Source of the DNA: an uncultured Luminiphilus sp. | GTDB lineage: Bacteria; Pseudomonadota; Gammaproteobacteria; Pseudomonadales; Halieaceae | Assembly: GCA_943840615.1 (NCBI GenBank) | Contig: CALSVI010000014.1 | Coordinates: forward strand, 1 to 64,000 | DNA length: 64,000 nucleotides | Direction: 5' to 3' | Part shown: in pieces, positions 9,166 through 18,613 of the stretch | Layout: every line of letters begins with the position of its first letter | Position numbering within the stretch: position 1 is the first letter of the stretch | Position numbers and translations under genes: made by a program | Notes under the pieces: model-generated | Database searches by the model: none | What the model saw: only the letters and a program-made list of their open reading frames with translations | What the model was told of the DNA's origin: nothing

Positions 9166-9813
9166 ATGGACGCTTTCTGGCTCTATCTACACATTTTGCT
9201 GTTGGTTTTCTGGGTGGGTACCGACGTCGGCGTATTTATTGCGGCCAAATGGTCGGAACGTTCGGCGCTCAGCATTGAGACACGCCAAACCGTGCTGCAA
9301 CTGGGTATGGTGCTGGATCGCCTGCCGCGTTCTGCCCTGACCTTGATCATTCCATCAGGTTGCCAGCTGGCTGTGACCAGTGGCTGGCTGAATCTCTCTG
9401 GCGCCATGCTCGGGGGAATGTGGCTTTTTGCGGCGATCTGGCTGGCGATCCTCTGGCGGGGATTTCTGTCCACCGACCCCAAAACCCAGGAGCAGTCAGC
9501 CAAAATTAACTGGCTGTTAAATCTTGTGCTGGCCTTGGTGGTCAGTGCCGCGGGGGTTTACTCACTGACTCTGGGTGATATGCCGGACTGGCTGGCACTC
9601 AAAATCCTTGCCGTAGGGGCGATCTTTTGCGCCGGCGTATTGCTCGACCTGCTATTCAAACCTGCCGTCGATCTGTTTATGGCGCTGGCAGCGACGCCGG
9701 ACGACATGGAGCTCAATGCCGCCTACTCTCGAGCGCTGTCGCCCGTCTACATTGCCGTGCTCGCGATTTACGCTTTTGCATTGATCGCTGCGGCGCTGGG
9801 GGTCTTCAAGTGA
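9166..9813 (+). CDS. Integral membrane protein, paralogue of the 2460 gene
   Basis: 215 residues with about six hydrophobic helices. The start at 9166 (MDAFWLYLHILLLVFW) is chosen because AGGAG lies eight bases before it; a longer frame from 9082 overlaps the small gene upstream. It shares with the 2460 protein the helix-1 His and Gly-Asp pair (LHILLLVFWVGTDVG), RQT, a conserved PSGC-LA and a KILAVGAIFCAGV-like fifth helix. Helix 1 recalls HemJ/CopD/DUF2269 proteins. The function is unknown. Its stop overlaps the GTG start of the next gene. Confidence 0.75.
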   Translation: MDAFWLYLHILLLVFWVGTDVGVFIAAKWSERSALSIETRQTVLQLGMVLDRLPRSALTLIIPSGCQLAVTSGWLNLSGAMLGGMWLFAAIWLAILWRGFLSTDPKTQEQSAKINWLLNLVLALVVSAAGVYSLTLGDMPDWLALKILAVGAIFCAGVLLDLLFKPAVDLFMALAATPDDMELNAAYSRALSPVYIAVLAIYAFALIAAALGVFK

Positions 9814-10322
9814 AGCGATTAGCCCGCGTCCACACCAGCAAAGGCATCAAGACCCACATACGTTGCCTGCTGTTGATGTGTTGCCTCGTGCGTCATTCGT
9901 TCTCATGGGCTGATTTCGAAACCGAAATTGCGGCCGAGGGCGGCAAGTGGGCAAACTATTACGAGCAGGAAGATCTGGAGGGCCTCATGACCCTCTATGT
10001 AGACGACGCCATTGTTGCGCTCCATGGGCAGCCCGCACTGTTCGGGATCGATGCGATCAGGGAATACTTTTCAACCCGCATCGGCAAAGCAGAGTCGATT
10101 TTCGAGCTGGACTATGAGCTAAGGGAAACCCACGGTGATATTGCTTACATCATCAGCAAGTACTGGCTGAAGGCGACCGACAAAAGCAGTGGTGAAGTCT
10201 ATCTGGACGCCGGCCGGTCGCTGCTAGTCTATAAGCGGCATAACGGCCAGTGGAAGATCGCCGCTGACATTGATCAGGCCACCCCCGACGTGACCTGGCC
10301 CGCACCTTCAGGCCTCAATTGA
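9810..10322 (+). CDS. Secreted NTF2-like (SnoaL/DUF4440-type) protein
   Basis: 170 residues. The N-terminus is basic then hydrophobic (IRCLLLMCCLVRHSFSWA), a likely signal peptide, so the mature protein would be periplasmic. The rest follows the NTF2/SnoaL pattern: WANYYEQEDLEGLMTLYVDDA, a middle GIDAIREYFSTRI and a C-terminal WKIAADIDQ strand. This cone fold binds small ligands or acts as isomerase or hydrolase. The GTG at 9810 overlaps the previous TGA, implying translational coupling; a later start within the hydrophobic segment cannot be excluded. Confidence 0.75.
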   Translation: MKRLARVHTSKGIKTHIRCLLLMCCLVRHSFSWADFETEIAAEGGKWANYYEQEDLEGLMTLYVDDAIVALHGQPALFGIDAIREYFSTRIGKAESIFELDYELRETHGDIAYIISKYWLKATDKSSGEVYLDAGRSLLVYKRHNGQWKIAADIDQATPDVTWPAPSGLN

Positions 10323-10388
10323 GCTAGTAGCCATTTTCCTTCGATCGCCAATGCGATGCAGGTCCGCAAAAAGCCGGAGCACGCCCCA

Positions 10389-11429
10389 ATGACAGCTCCA
10401 CTGATGCAAAAGCAATGGCGCCTAGCGGCACGACCGGATGGCATCCCTGATCGGTCACACTTTGAGCTGGCCGAGGTGCCGATCCCCGATTTAGCGGCGG
10501 GAAAAGCCGTCGTCAAAACGCTGTATTTGGGCGTGGCGCCCGTGATGTTGCGTTACATGCGGAACGAGACCGAGTTCGAGTCACCGATGGCGCTGGGTGC
10601 TGTCATGGCAGGACGTGGGGTGGCGCAGGTAGTGGAGAGTGACTGTGACGACCTGCCCGTTGGCGCCATCGTGCAGGCCCGACTGGGCTGGCAGGAATAT
10701 GCCCTCATCGATACGTCGCATCGCCCGGCACCTTTTCTGCTGCCAACAGACTTGCCGCTCTCTCACGGTATTGGCGCAGTCTCACTATCGGGCATCACTG
10801 CACTGGTCGGCGTGCGCGATATCGGCCTGGTAAAAACGACAGATCGTATTCTTGTTTCGGGCGCCGCAGGCGGCGTTGGCAGCCATGTGGCCGACATTGC
10901 GAAAGCGCTCGGCGCTCGAGAGGTCGTGGGTATTGCCGGCGGGCCAGAGAAGTGCCGCAGGCTTCAGGCTGATATGCGCTACGACCGTGTCATTGACTAT
11001 AAAAATGAGAACATGGACCAGGCCCTCGATTCGGCCTTTCCCGATGGCATTGATCTGTACTTTGACAACGTGGGCGGTCCGCTATTGGATAATGTACTGG
11101 CGCGATTGAGACGCCGAGCACGCATCGTGATCTGTGGCTCAATCTCTGAATATTTGGTTGAAAAAGACGATAAGCACCGCTTTGCAAACCTGCAAAACCT
11201 GGGGCGGCAGGATGCCAAAATGGAAGGCTTCTTCGTATTTGATTACGAGCACCTCTATCCCGAGTGCATCGATACCCTAGAGGGGTGGGTCCGCAATGGC
11301 TTACTCAATCCCATAGAGGATATCTCTGTCGGTATTGAAACGATGCCGGACGCCCTAGCCGATCTTTACCTCGGCAATAATGTGGGCGTCAGGATGGTGC
11401 ACGTCGGAGAGCCAAACCCTCATCCTTAA
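10389..11429 (+). CDS. NADP-dependent medium-chain reductase (zinc-free MDR, alkenal/enone reductase type)
   Basis: 346 residues from the ATG at 10389; an in-frame ATG at 10356 is an alternative. It has the leukotriene B4 dehydrogenase/CurA architecture: an N-terminal GroES-like part, an early WRLAARPDGIP, and the nucleotide site VSGAAGGVGSHVADIAK. YFDNVGGPLLD and ICGSISEY follow as in this family. There is no Cys-rich structural zinc lobe. Such enzymes reduce the C=C bond of enones or enals with NADPH. It closes the plus-strand set and is followed by a strong terminator. Confidence 0.88.
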   Translation: MTAPLMQKQWRLAARPDGIPDRSHFELAEVPIPDLAAGKAVVKTLYLGVAPVMLRYMRNETEFESPMALGAVMAGRGVAQVVESDCDDLPVGAIVQARLGWQEYALIDTSHRPAPFLLPTDLPLSHGIGAVSLSGITALVGVRDIGLVKTTDRILVSGAAGGVGSHVADIAKALGAREVVGIAGGPEKCRRLQADMRYDRVIDYKNENMDQALDSAFPDGIDLYFDNVGGPLLDNVLARLRRRARIVICGSISEYLVEKDDKHRFANLQNLGRQDAKMEGFFVFDYEHLYPECIDTLEGWVRNGLLNPIEDISVGIETMPDALADLYLGNNVGVRMVHVGEPNPHP

Positions 11430-11530
11430 CACTTGCCTTACCCGACCTGACAGGCAGCCAGTGCCCCGTCATCGGTCGGCCCACCTATGTCTTCACTCCA
11501 AAACGTTTTCAACTCCGGGAAAGTGACATG

Positions 11531-11566
11531 AAAAAAAAGGGCGCCGTAAGGCGCCCTTTTTTATTT
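11531..11566. terminator. Bidirectional intrinsic terminator
   Basis: A-run, GGGCGCC, GTAA loop, GGCGCCC and T-run between the convergent reductase and TBDR genes. The perfect seven-pair GC stem flanked by A and T tracts works in both directions. Confidence 0.9.
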
Positions 11567-11576
11567 TTTCGCTAAC

Positions 11577-14045
11577 TCAGAATTTAATCTGGATTTCCGC
11601 ACCGAAGTAACGGGGTCGGTTGGGGGTACCAAAGGACCAGCTACCTGGCGCATAAACCGGCGTCGAATCAGTAGCAGACGTCGCCACGTTGTTACCACCC
11701 ACATCCAAGAAGGACATCAGATACGTCTCATCTGTCAGGTTCTTACCGAACAGCGAGATCGTAAAGTTTTCTGTCTCCCAGTTGATAGAGGCATCCAACA
11801 GCCCGAACGCATCCACTTTGGACGGGTTGTCGACGTATCCTGCACCACCCAATGCGGCAGGAATCGTCTTGTCGCCGCCGTCAGCACTGGCAGAAATGTA
11901 GTAATCATCCTTCCAAGTGTAGTTGACGGTAGCCACAAACCAGTGACCTTCAGCCATTTGACGCTCAAATACCATTCCCAAGCCTGCGGTCATATCCGGT
12001 GCACGTCGTAAAGAGACACCGCTCAAGTCGACCGTTCCGGTTGCACTCGAGGTCAGGAAGTCGTCATAAGATGCATCAAGCAGACCAATGTTACCGCGAA
12101 GCGAGAGGCCCTCGGTGAGGACCCAAGTGAAATCCATTTCGAGTCCTTCCATCGTCGCACTTGACGCGTTCTGGACAACCGTCAGAGTGGCCTGACCATC
12201 TTCACCCGGTTTAACAATATCTTCCTGCTTGTCTTCATACTTCACCGTGAAGGCTGCAAGGTTCAGCTGGAAGCGGTTATCAAACATCGTGAACTTGGCG
12301 CCCGCTTCCCAGCTCTTCACTGATTCGGGGTCGTAAGGTCCCGTATTGTCCGGAGCCGATGCACGACCGTTGAAGCCGCCTGAGCGGAAACCCTCAGAGT
12401 AAGTTACGTAGGCCATACCGGAATCAAAGGAATATTGGGCACCCACCCTTGGCGTGAAATCGTCAAAGGAAGCGCTACCATCGAATGAATCATCGTAGAC
12501 CGAGGAAGCCCATGAGGGGCAGTTTTCACCCCAGGATCCCGCTGCCAACGTTCCACCAACCAAAAATGGATAGGGGTCCAGCGTCTTATCGTAGCCGGCC
12601 ACATCGGTGTAGGCCACAGATCCTGCAGGTAGCCCCAGAAGTGTCTGCAAGGGATTAACCGGATACCCAGACACGGTCATGCATGCATTTTTTTCCTCAT
12701 CCAACCAACGACCACCGACACTCACCATCAATTGCTCAGTGAGGTCCCAGTCTACCTGCCCGAATACTGCGGTTGTCTCTACGGTCTGGCTGTATAGCGG
12801 AGATGCGGTGTAGTTCACTGCGTACCGGTCAGCGATAGAAATGTTACCGGAGTCTTTACCGGCCCCTCCCATCAATGGGTTAACAATGTTGAACAACGCT
12901 GTATTTTGCTGGAGCGTGTAATCACCATCCCAATAAAACACACCAACTGTGGAGCGGAGGCTATCGCTCCAGTCTGATTCCAGTCTCAGCTCGTAACTCG
13001 TTTGGTTCTCCTCCGTCGGTCGGTCGGTCCAGAACAAGTCAGCAGCAACGCCGTCAAACTCTTGGCGTGCTAACTCGTCTGTCTCGCGATCACCAAACAC
13101 GAATGCCAGCTTTTGGTTGTCCGTAATCTGCCAATTGGCATGAATAGTAATAGCGTCCGTGCGGAGCGCTGCATACTGCTCCTGAGACGTATAGGTCGTA
13201 TACAGCTCGTCGGAGGTCTTGCCTACGGCGCCGAGACCAAAACCACCAAATGCCTCACCGGCTGTCGTGAGAGACACCACAGGCCGCGTCGGCGTTTCGT
13301 CGTCAATGCGGTCGTAAATGATGCGGAAATCGAAGTTATCGGTGGGCGCAAAGAGCGCGTCGATCGACATCATCGTAAGATCGTTTTCACCGTCGGTCGT
13401 GCCGCGAGTGGGGTTATCAATATACTCACCCCCCTGAATGCTGGAGGCGGAGAGCTTCACCGAGAGCCCACCCATCTCAGGCAGATTGATCAAACCTTTT
13501 AAATCAGTCTGGTTATCCTGAGCGAAGGTTCCTATTAATTTTCCGCCCCACTCACCCGTAGGCTTAGAACGAATCACGTGCACCAGGCCACCAATCGTAT
13601 TGCGGCCAAACAGTGTTCCCTGTGGACCGCGCAACACTTCGACGCGCTCAGCATCCCACACATTGAGCAACGCACCCGTTGTCGTTGCGAGGTAGACACC
13701 GTCCTGATAGATCGCTACCGCTGGGTCAAAACTCTTCTCCACCTCCGCATGCTGCATGCCGCGGATCGACACACCGACCGTGCCGTTACCCAAAATCGGG
13801 TTAATCACTAAGTTAGGAGACATTCCAGTGATCTCATCAATCGTCCGAGAGAACGTTTTCTGGATCATATTGGCGTCCATGGCAGACATGGAGATTGCCA
13901 CATCCTGCATGTTTTCTTCGCGCTTTTGGGCGGTAACCACTACCTCTTCAATTTGCGCTGACGTTGTTCGCTGTGCGTTAGCTTGGCCTGAGACAGCCAT
14001 TGATACCGCAACAGCGAGTATTGATACGTTACGAATTGTGCTCAT
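11577..14045 (-). CDS. TonB-dependent receptor
   Basis: 822 residues. A signal peptide ends at GQANA, then QIEEVVVTAQKREENMQDVA gives the TonB box and plug start. The plug carries VEVLRGPQGTLFGRNTIGG and the protein ends in an aromatic strand (YFGAEIQIKF) as expected for outer-membrane barrel insertion. The start at 14045 follows a GAGGGA site, better placed than the ATG at 14057. It is the intact counterpart of the TBDR at 5375 and belongs to the same broad marine type with an IEEVVVTA box. The ligand is unknown. It lies in the same direction as the Lrp gene but 420 bases away. Confidence 0.92.
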   Translation of the reverse strand: MSTIRNVSILAVAVSMAVSGQANAQRTTSAQIEEVVVTAQKREENMQDVAISMSAMDANMIQKTFSRTIDEITGMSPNLVINPILGNGTVGVSIRGMQHAEVEKSFDPAVAIYQDGVYLATTTGALLNVWDAERVEVLRGPQGTLFGRNTIGGLVHVIRSKPTGEWGGKLIGTFAQDNQTDLKGLINLPEMGGLSVKLSASSIQGGEYIDNPTRGTTDGENDLTMMSIDALFAPTDNFDFRIIYDRIDDETPTRPVVSLTTAGEAFGGFGLGAVGKTSDELYTTYTSQEQYAALRTDAITIHANWQITDNQKLAFVFGDRETDELARQEFDGVAADLFWTDRPTEENQTSYELRLESDWSDSLRSTVGVFYWDGDYTLQQNTALFNIVNPLMGGAGKDSGNISIADRYAVNYTASPLYSQTVETTAVFGQVDWDLTEQLMVSVGGRWLDEEKNACMTVSGYPVNPLQTLLGLPAGSVAYTDVAGYDKTLDPYPFLVGGTLAAGSWGENCPSWASSVYDDSFDGSASFDDFTPRVGAQYSFDSGMAYVTYSEGFRSGGFNGRASAPDNTGPYDPESVKSWEAGAKFTMFDNRFQLNLAAFTVKYEDKQEDIVKPGEDGQATLTVVQNASSATMEGLEMDFTWVLTEGLSLRGNIGLLDASYDDFLTSSATGTVDLSGVSLRRAPDMTAGLGMVFERQMAEGHWFVATVNYTWKDDYYISASADGGDKTIPAALGGAGYVDNPSKVDAFGLLDASINWETENFTISLFGKNLTDETYLMSFLDVGGNNVATSATDSTPVYAPGSWSFGTPNRPRYFGAEIQIKF

Positions 14046-14464
14046 GGGATCCCTCATTGATTATCAATTATTGTATGGCTGTACCTTTCAAGCGCTGATC
14101 GGCCACCGAAAATCGCCGTCAACGCTAAATTTAGCTCCATGTCCGGACAAAGATTACCAGAGTATTTGTAAACTTCACCCCCTAGGCAGCAAAAAGGAGG
14201 CATAAAAAAATTCACCTTGCATCGTAACGGTAACTGCTATTGATAGGGATTAGTAGGCGTTTACGGGATAACATTTGAGTAATATTCAACTTACCGCATG
14301 ACGAAAATGCACCCTGCAGCCGAGCTACAACAACAGTGAAACCCACCGCTTCTGTCGAGGCCTAGCCCCACGATCTGATAGTCGCGTGCTTAACACGGGA
14401 AGCTGGTACACCCCTGTCTTAATGACGTGAGCCTCAGTCTTCTCTCATGTGGTTTGAAAGGTGT
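14046..14464. other. Intergenic region with TBDR leader and one small palindrome
   Basis: 419 bases without a convincing gene. Just before the TBDR start, ATTGAT-T-ATCAAT (14056-14068) forms a perfect palindrome that could be an operator or leader hairpin. I see no terminator after the Lrp gene and no RNA gene here. Confidence 0.4.
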
Positions 14465-14937
14465 TCACTCTGACTCGGCAACCAGCGGCAACTCTGTGGT
14501 GTTCTTGATTTCTGTGACCGCAATATGAGAATGCAGTTCGCGTATCGCGTCTGAGGCAGAGAGCGTATTGCGCACAAAGTCCTCATAGTGGCGGATGTCA
14601 CGACAGACAATTTTGAGCATGTAGTCCCAGATTCCCGCCATGGTGTAGCACTCCACTACCTCTGGATAACTCTCAACTGTGCGCTCGAAGGCCAGCAAAT
14701 TCTGTTTGCCGATCTGATTCAGATTGACGGTGGCGAATACCACCACCTCCAGACCCAGCTTTTGTCGGTCAAGCAACGCCACCCGACGCCTGATCAGCCC
14801 CGACTCCTCAATTTATTGACTCGGCGCCAGCAGGGTGATTGCGAGAGATTTACCTTCGCTGCGAGATCTGAGGTAGAGATATCCGCATCATGCTGCAGTG
14901 CAGCAAGGATCTTCATGTCGGATTTTTGCATTTTCAT
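14465..14937 (-). CDS. Lrp/AsnC-family regulator with a one-base frameshift
   Basis: The protein is about 157 residues when joined. The 5' part (14937 to about 14810) encodes the helix-turn-helix: MQKSDMKILAALQHDADIST, then LAAKVNLSQSPCWRRVNKL, the classic Lrp recognition helix. The frame then loses one base near 14806-14812 and continues as SGLIRRRVALLDRQKLGLEV, followed by the RAM/effector domain with VVECYTMAGIWDYMLKI. Lrp proteins sense amino acids. This one is divergent from the indolepyruvate oxidoreductase gene, so control of aromatic or branched amino-acid oxidation is likely, though this rests on context only. Confidence 0.85.
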
Positions 14938-15072
14938 AGCATTATTATCTCTTTAAATTAATTTTAAAGAATAATTATTCCCTTTTTAAGCGCTCGGCGC
15001 CATAAATAGCATACGAATACCCGCCTCGGTGAGCCACACTGACGCGATATTGGAGCAGATCAAGGGAAGCTC

Positions 15073-18000
15073 ATGGGACAAGCCAAAGGTCCTTTATTGC
15101 GCAAAGTCTCTCTGGATGACAAATACGCCCTCGACCAAACTCGTGCCTATATGACAGGCGTTGAAGCACTGGTGAGGCTGCCAATGCTGCAGCACCAGCG
15201 CGACGCCGCCCGAGGGCTCAATACCGCAGGCTTTGTGTCCGGGTACCGGGGCAGCCCGCTGGGCGGCGTTGACCAAGCCATGTGGAAGGCAAAACCCCAC
15301 CTGGAACGGCATCACATTCATTTTCAGCCGGGAATCAATGAGGATCTGGCAGCAACCGCTGTCTGGGGTAGCCAACAGAACGATGTGTTCCCTGGCGCCC
15401 TCTACGACGGGGTATTTGGTCTTTGGTATGGCAAAGGCCCGGGCGTTGATCGCAGCATGGATGTGCTCAAACATGCCAACGCGTATGGCACTAGCCGGTA
15501 TGGTGGCGTGCTTGCAGTGGCGGGTGACGACCACGCCTGCAAGTCGTCTACCTTGCCGCACCAATCGGAGCACATGTTCGTCGGCGCTTCTATTCCGGTA
15601 TTGGCGCCGGCTAATGTGCAAGAGGTGCTGGATCTTGGCATATACGGCTGGGAACTCTCTCGATACTGCGGCTGCTGGGTGGGATTTAAAGCCATTACCG
15701 AGAATATGGACTCTGCGATATCGGCCGATATCGATCCGACCAGAGTCTCCATCACCATTCCGGATGCTTTCGAACTCCCGCCTGACGGGGTGCATGGGCG
15801 ATGGCCCGACAACCCGCTCGATCAGGAAAGACGGCTGAACAAATTCAAAATTTATGCCGCGCGAGAGTTTGCACGCGCTAATCAACTGAATCGTGTGGTC
15901 CTCGACAGCCCCCATCCGCGGCTCGGAATTGTGACCTCGGGAAAAGCGTATCTGGACGTTATGCAGGCCCTCGAGGACATGGGCATCGATGCTGCGCTCG
16001 CAGCCTCTGTTGGCATCCGCGTTTTCAAGGTGGCGATGCCCTGGCCGTTAGAGCCGGAAACGCTTCATCAATTTGCAGAGGGTCTGGAAGAAATACTCGT
16101 GGTTGAAGAAAAGCGGTCAATTATCGAAGACCAGCTGACTTCGCAGCTCTACAACTACCCGGTCACCGCGCGACCCGTTGTGGTAGGAGAGTTCGACGAG
16201 CAAGGCGCTGATCTGGTCCCGAATACCGGTGAGCTGACGCCGGCAATCGTCGCGCTGGCAATTGCCAGTCGATTACGGCGCTTTTTCACCAGCGAAGATC
16301 TCGAGTCACGCATCGCCTGGATCGAACAGAAGGAACGCTCGCTTGCTAACACGCAGTCGCATACGGCGCGTGCACCCCACTTTTGCTCCGGTTGTCCCCA
16401 CAACACCTCCACCAAAGTGCCAGAGGGCAGCCACGCGATGGGCGGTATCGGCTGCCACTACATGGCGACGTGGATGCCGGACCGCAGCACCCAAACCTTC
16501 ACCCAAATGGGAGGAGAAGGGATCACTTGGCTGGGGCAGGCGCCTTTTACCAGCAACGAGCATGTGTTCCAGAATCTGGGGGATGGCACCTATTTTCACT
16601 CGGGCGTGCTCGCCATCCGCGCCGCGTTGGCGGCAGACGTCAACATCACCTATAAAATTTTGCTGAACGACGCGGTCGCCATGACGGGAGGCCAGCCGAT
16701 CGACGGTCAATTATCGGTAAACAGTCTGGTACAGCAAATGAGCGGGGAGGGCGTTAAACGGATCGCTCTGGTCTCAGACCAACCTGATGTGTACCGCAAC
16801 CGGTTTCAGCAGATTGAAGGCTTCAGCCTGCATCATCGTGACGAGCTCGACGCTGTGCAGCGAACGCTCCGGGACTATCGAGGCTGCTCCGTGCTGATCT
16901 ATCAACAGCCCTGCGCGGCGGAAAAAAGGCGCAAGCGTAAGAAACTGCCGCTACAGCAGTCTGCGCGCCGTGTCGTGATTAATGATGAAGTGTGTGAGGG
17001 CTGCGGCGACTGCAGCGTGCAGTCAAACTGCCTATCGGTGCTGCCCAAGAATACGGCTCTTGGAAGGAAGAGGCAGATTAACCAATCTGCCTGCAATCTC
17101 GATTACAGCTGTGTCAAAGGATTTTGCCCGAGCTTTGTATCGGTCTTAAACGCCACGCTTAAAGCTCCGGATAGCGCTGCCAACGCCCTTCCCGTTTTCG
17201 ACCCTCTGCCTGCCGTGAAGCTGCCCGAATTATCTCAACCGTGGAACATCGTGGTATCGGGGGTCGGAGGCACCGGTGTACTCACCGTAACCGCTTTAAT
17301 CGCAATGGCCGCGCACATTGAGGGGAAAGGCTGCGCGACGCTGAACCAAACAGGGTCTGGCGCAAAAGTTTGGCGCAGTCGTGAGCCACGTTCGGGTCGC
17401 AGAAGATCAGTCCAGCATCAAGGCTGTGCGGGTACCCGCAGGGGAAGCCGACCTGCTCATCGGGTGCGACCTTGTCGTGAGCACCGGTTACGACACCATG
17501 GGCAAGACAGCCGATAACCGCACCCACGCCATTATCAACGATGCGGAGCAGCCGACGGCAGCCTTTATCCATGACCCTGATGCAGAGCTGCCAACCGCAG
17601 CCATGCGCCAACACATTCAGCAACAGTGTGGCAGCGACAGCGTCACCTTTGTAGACGCCACTCAAATTGCGCTGCAGGTGCTGGGCGACTCCCTCTACCT
17701 GAACCTTTTTCTGCTGGGCGTTGCACACCAGCAAGGCAAGGTGCCTGTGACTGCCGAGGCGCTGAATGAGGCAATCAACCTCAATGGTGTGGAGGCTGCC
17801 AGTAACCAGCGAGCGTTCCTAATGGGGCGCCGCTTTGCAGTCTGGCCCGAAAAAGTCTTGGCTTTAATGCCTGACGCGTCGGCTCCCATAACCGCTCAAG
17901 CTGACGAGCCACTTGAACTCGATGCCCTGATCACTGAGCGATCACAACGGCTCGTCGCTTACCAGTCCCAGCGGTTCGCACAGGAGTATCAGCAGCAAGT

Positions 18001-18572
18001 GAACATCATCAGGCGGCAGGATCCGATTGCAAACCAACCAGACTCGGTAACCCGAGCGGTGGCAGAACAGCTGTATCGGCTCATGGCGATCAAAGATGAA
18101 TACGAAGTCGCCCGGCTGTTCACCAGCGAAGCGTTCCGGGCACAGCTAGATGATCAGTTTGAGCCCGGTTACCGACTTCATTTTCATTTGGCGCCACCCA
18201 TTTTCAGCAAAATCGACAGCCTCACAGGGCGGAGTCAAAAACGGGTTTTTGGCGGATGGATGCTGAGCGCCTTCCGGTTGATCAAGTCATTGCGCTGGCT
18301 TCGCAACACGCCGCTGGATATTTTTAGTCTCACGGCTGAACGTCGCTCGGCCAAGGACCGACCTGAGTGCTTACCGGGAAGATCTTGTGGTTATTGCACA
18401 GAGCCTGGGTACCTGTCGCTATGACGATGCGCTGGCGCTGGCGGGATTACCCGAAAAACTCAGAGGTTACGGGCCGGTCCGTGAAACAGCGCGCGCGGTG
18501 CTAACGCCGCAACGCTTGACGCTGCGTGCAAAGTTAGACTCCCTGCAAGCAGTGCAAATAGCTTCAGCGTAA
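15073..18572 (+). CDS. Indolepyruvate:ferredoxin oxidoreductase, alpha-gamma fusion, two frameshifts
   Basis: The reconstructed protein is about 1165 residues, the length of the fused aerobic-type enzyme. Domains in order are an N-terminal pyrimidine-type domain (GFVSGYRGSPLGGVD), a TPP-binding part (ARAPHFCSGCPHNTSTK, MGGEGITWLGQ), a ferredoxin-like Cys cluster (CEGCGDCSVQSNC) and the gamma domain (VSGVGGTGVLTVTALIA). The frame shifts at the GGG of 17353-17355, where TGLAQKFGAVVSHVRVA is restored by removing one G. It shifts again near 18355, restoring YREDLVVIAQSLG. The reaction is oxidative decarboxylation of aryl-pyruvates, from transaminated aromatic or branched amino acids, to acyl-CoA with ferredoxin reduction. 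Both lesions look like sequence errors. Confidence 0.88.
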
Positions 18573-18613
18573 ACCCGCCCTATTGCGATAATCAGATCCA
18601 CTGGCCCGCCGGC

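Noticed and set aside
13010-13030. Short CGGT tandem repeat
   Set aside because: It lies inside a TBDR coding region and keeps frame, so it is only codon-level repetition.
15094-15915. 273-residue open frame opposite the indolepyruvate oxidoreductase
   Set aside because: It lies wholly on the other strand of a well-recognised TPP enzyme and has no family features.
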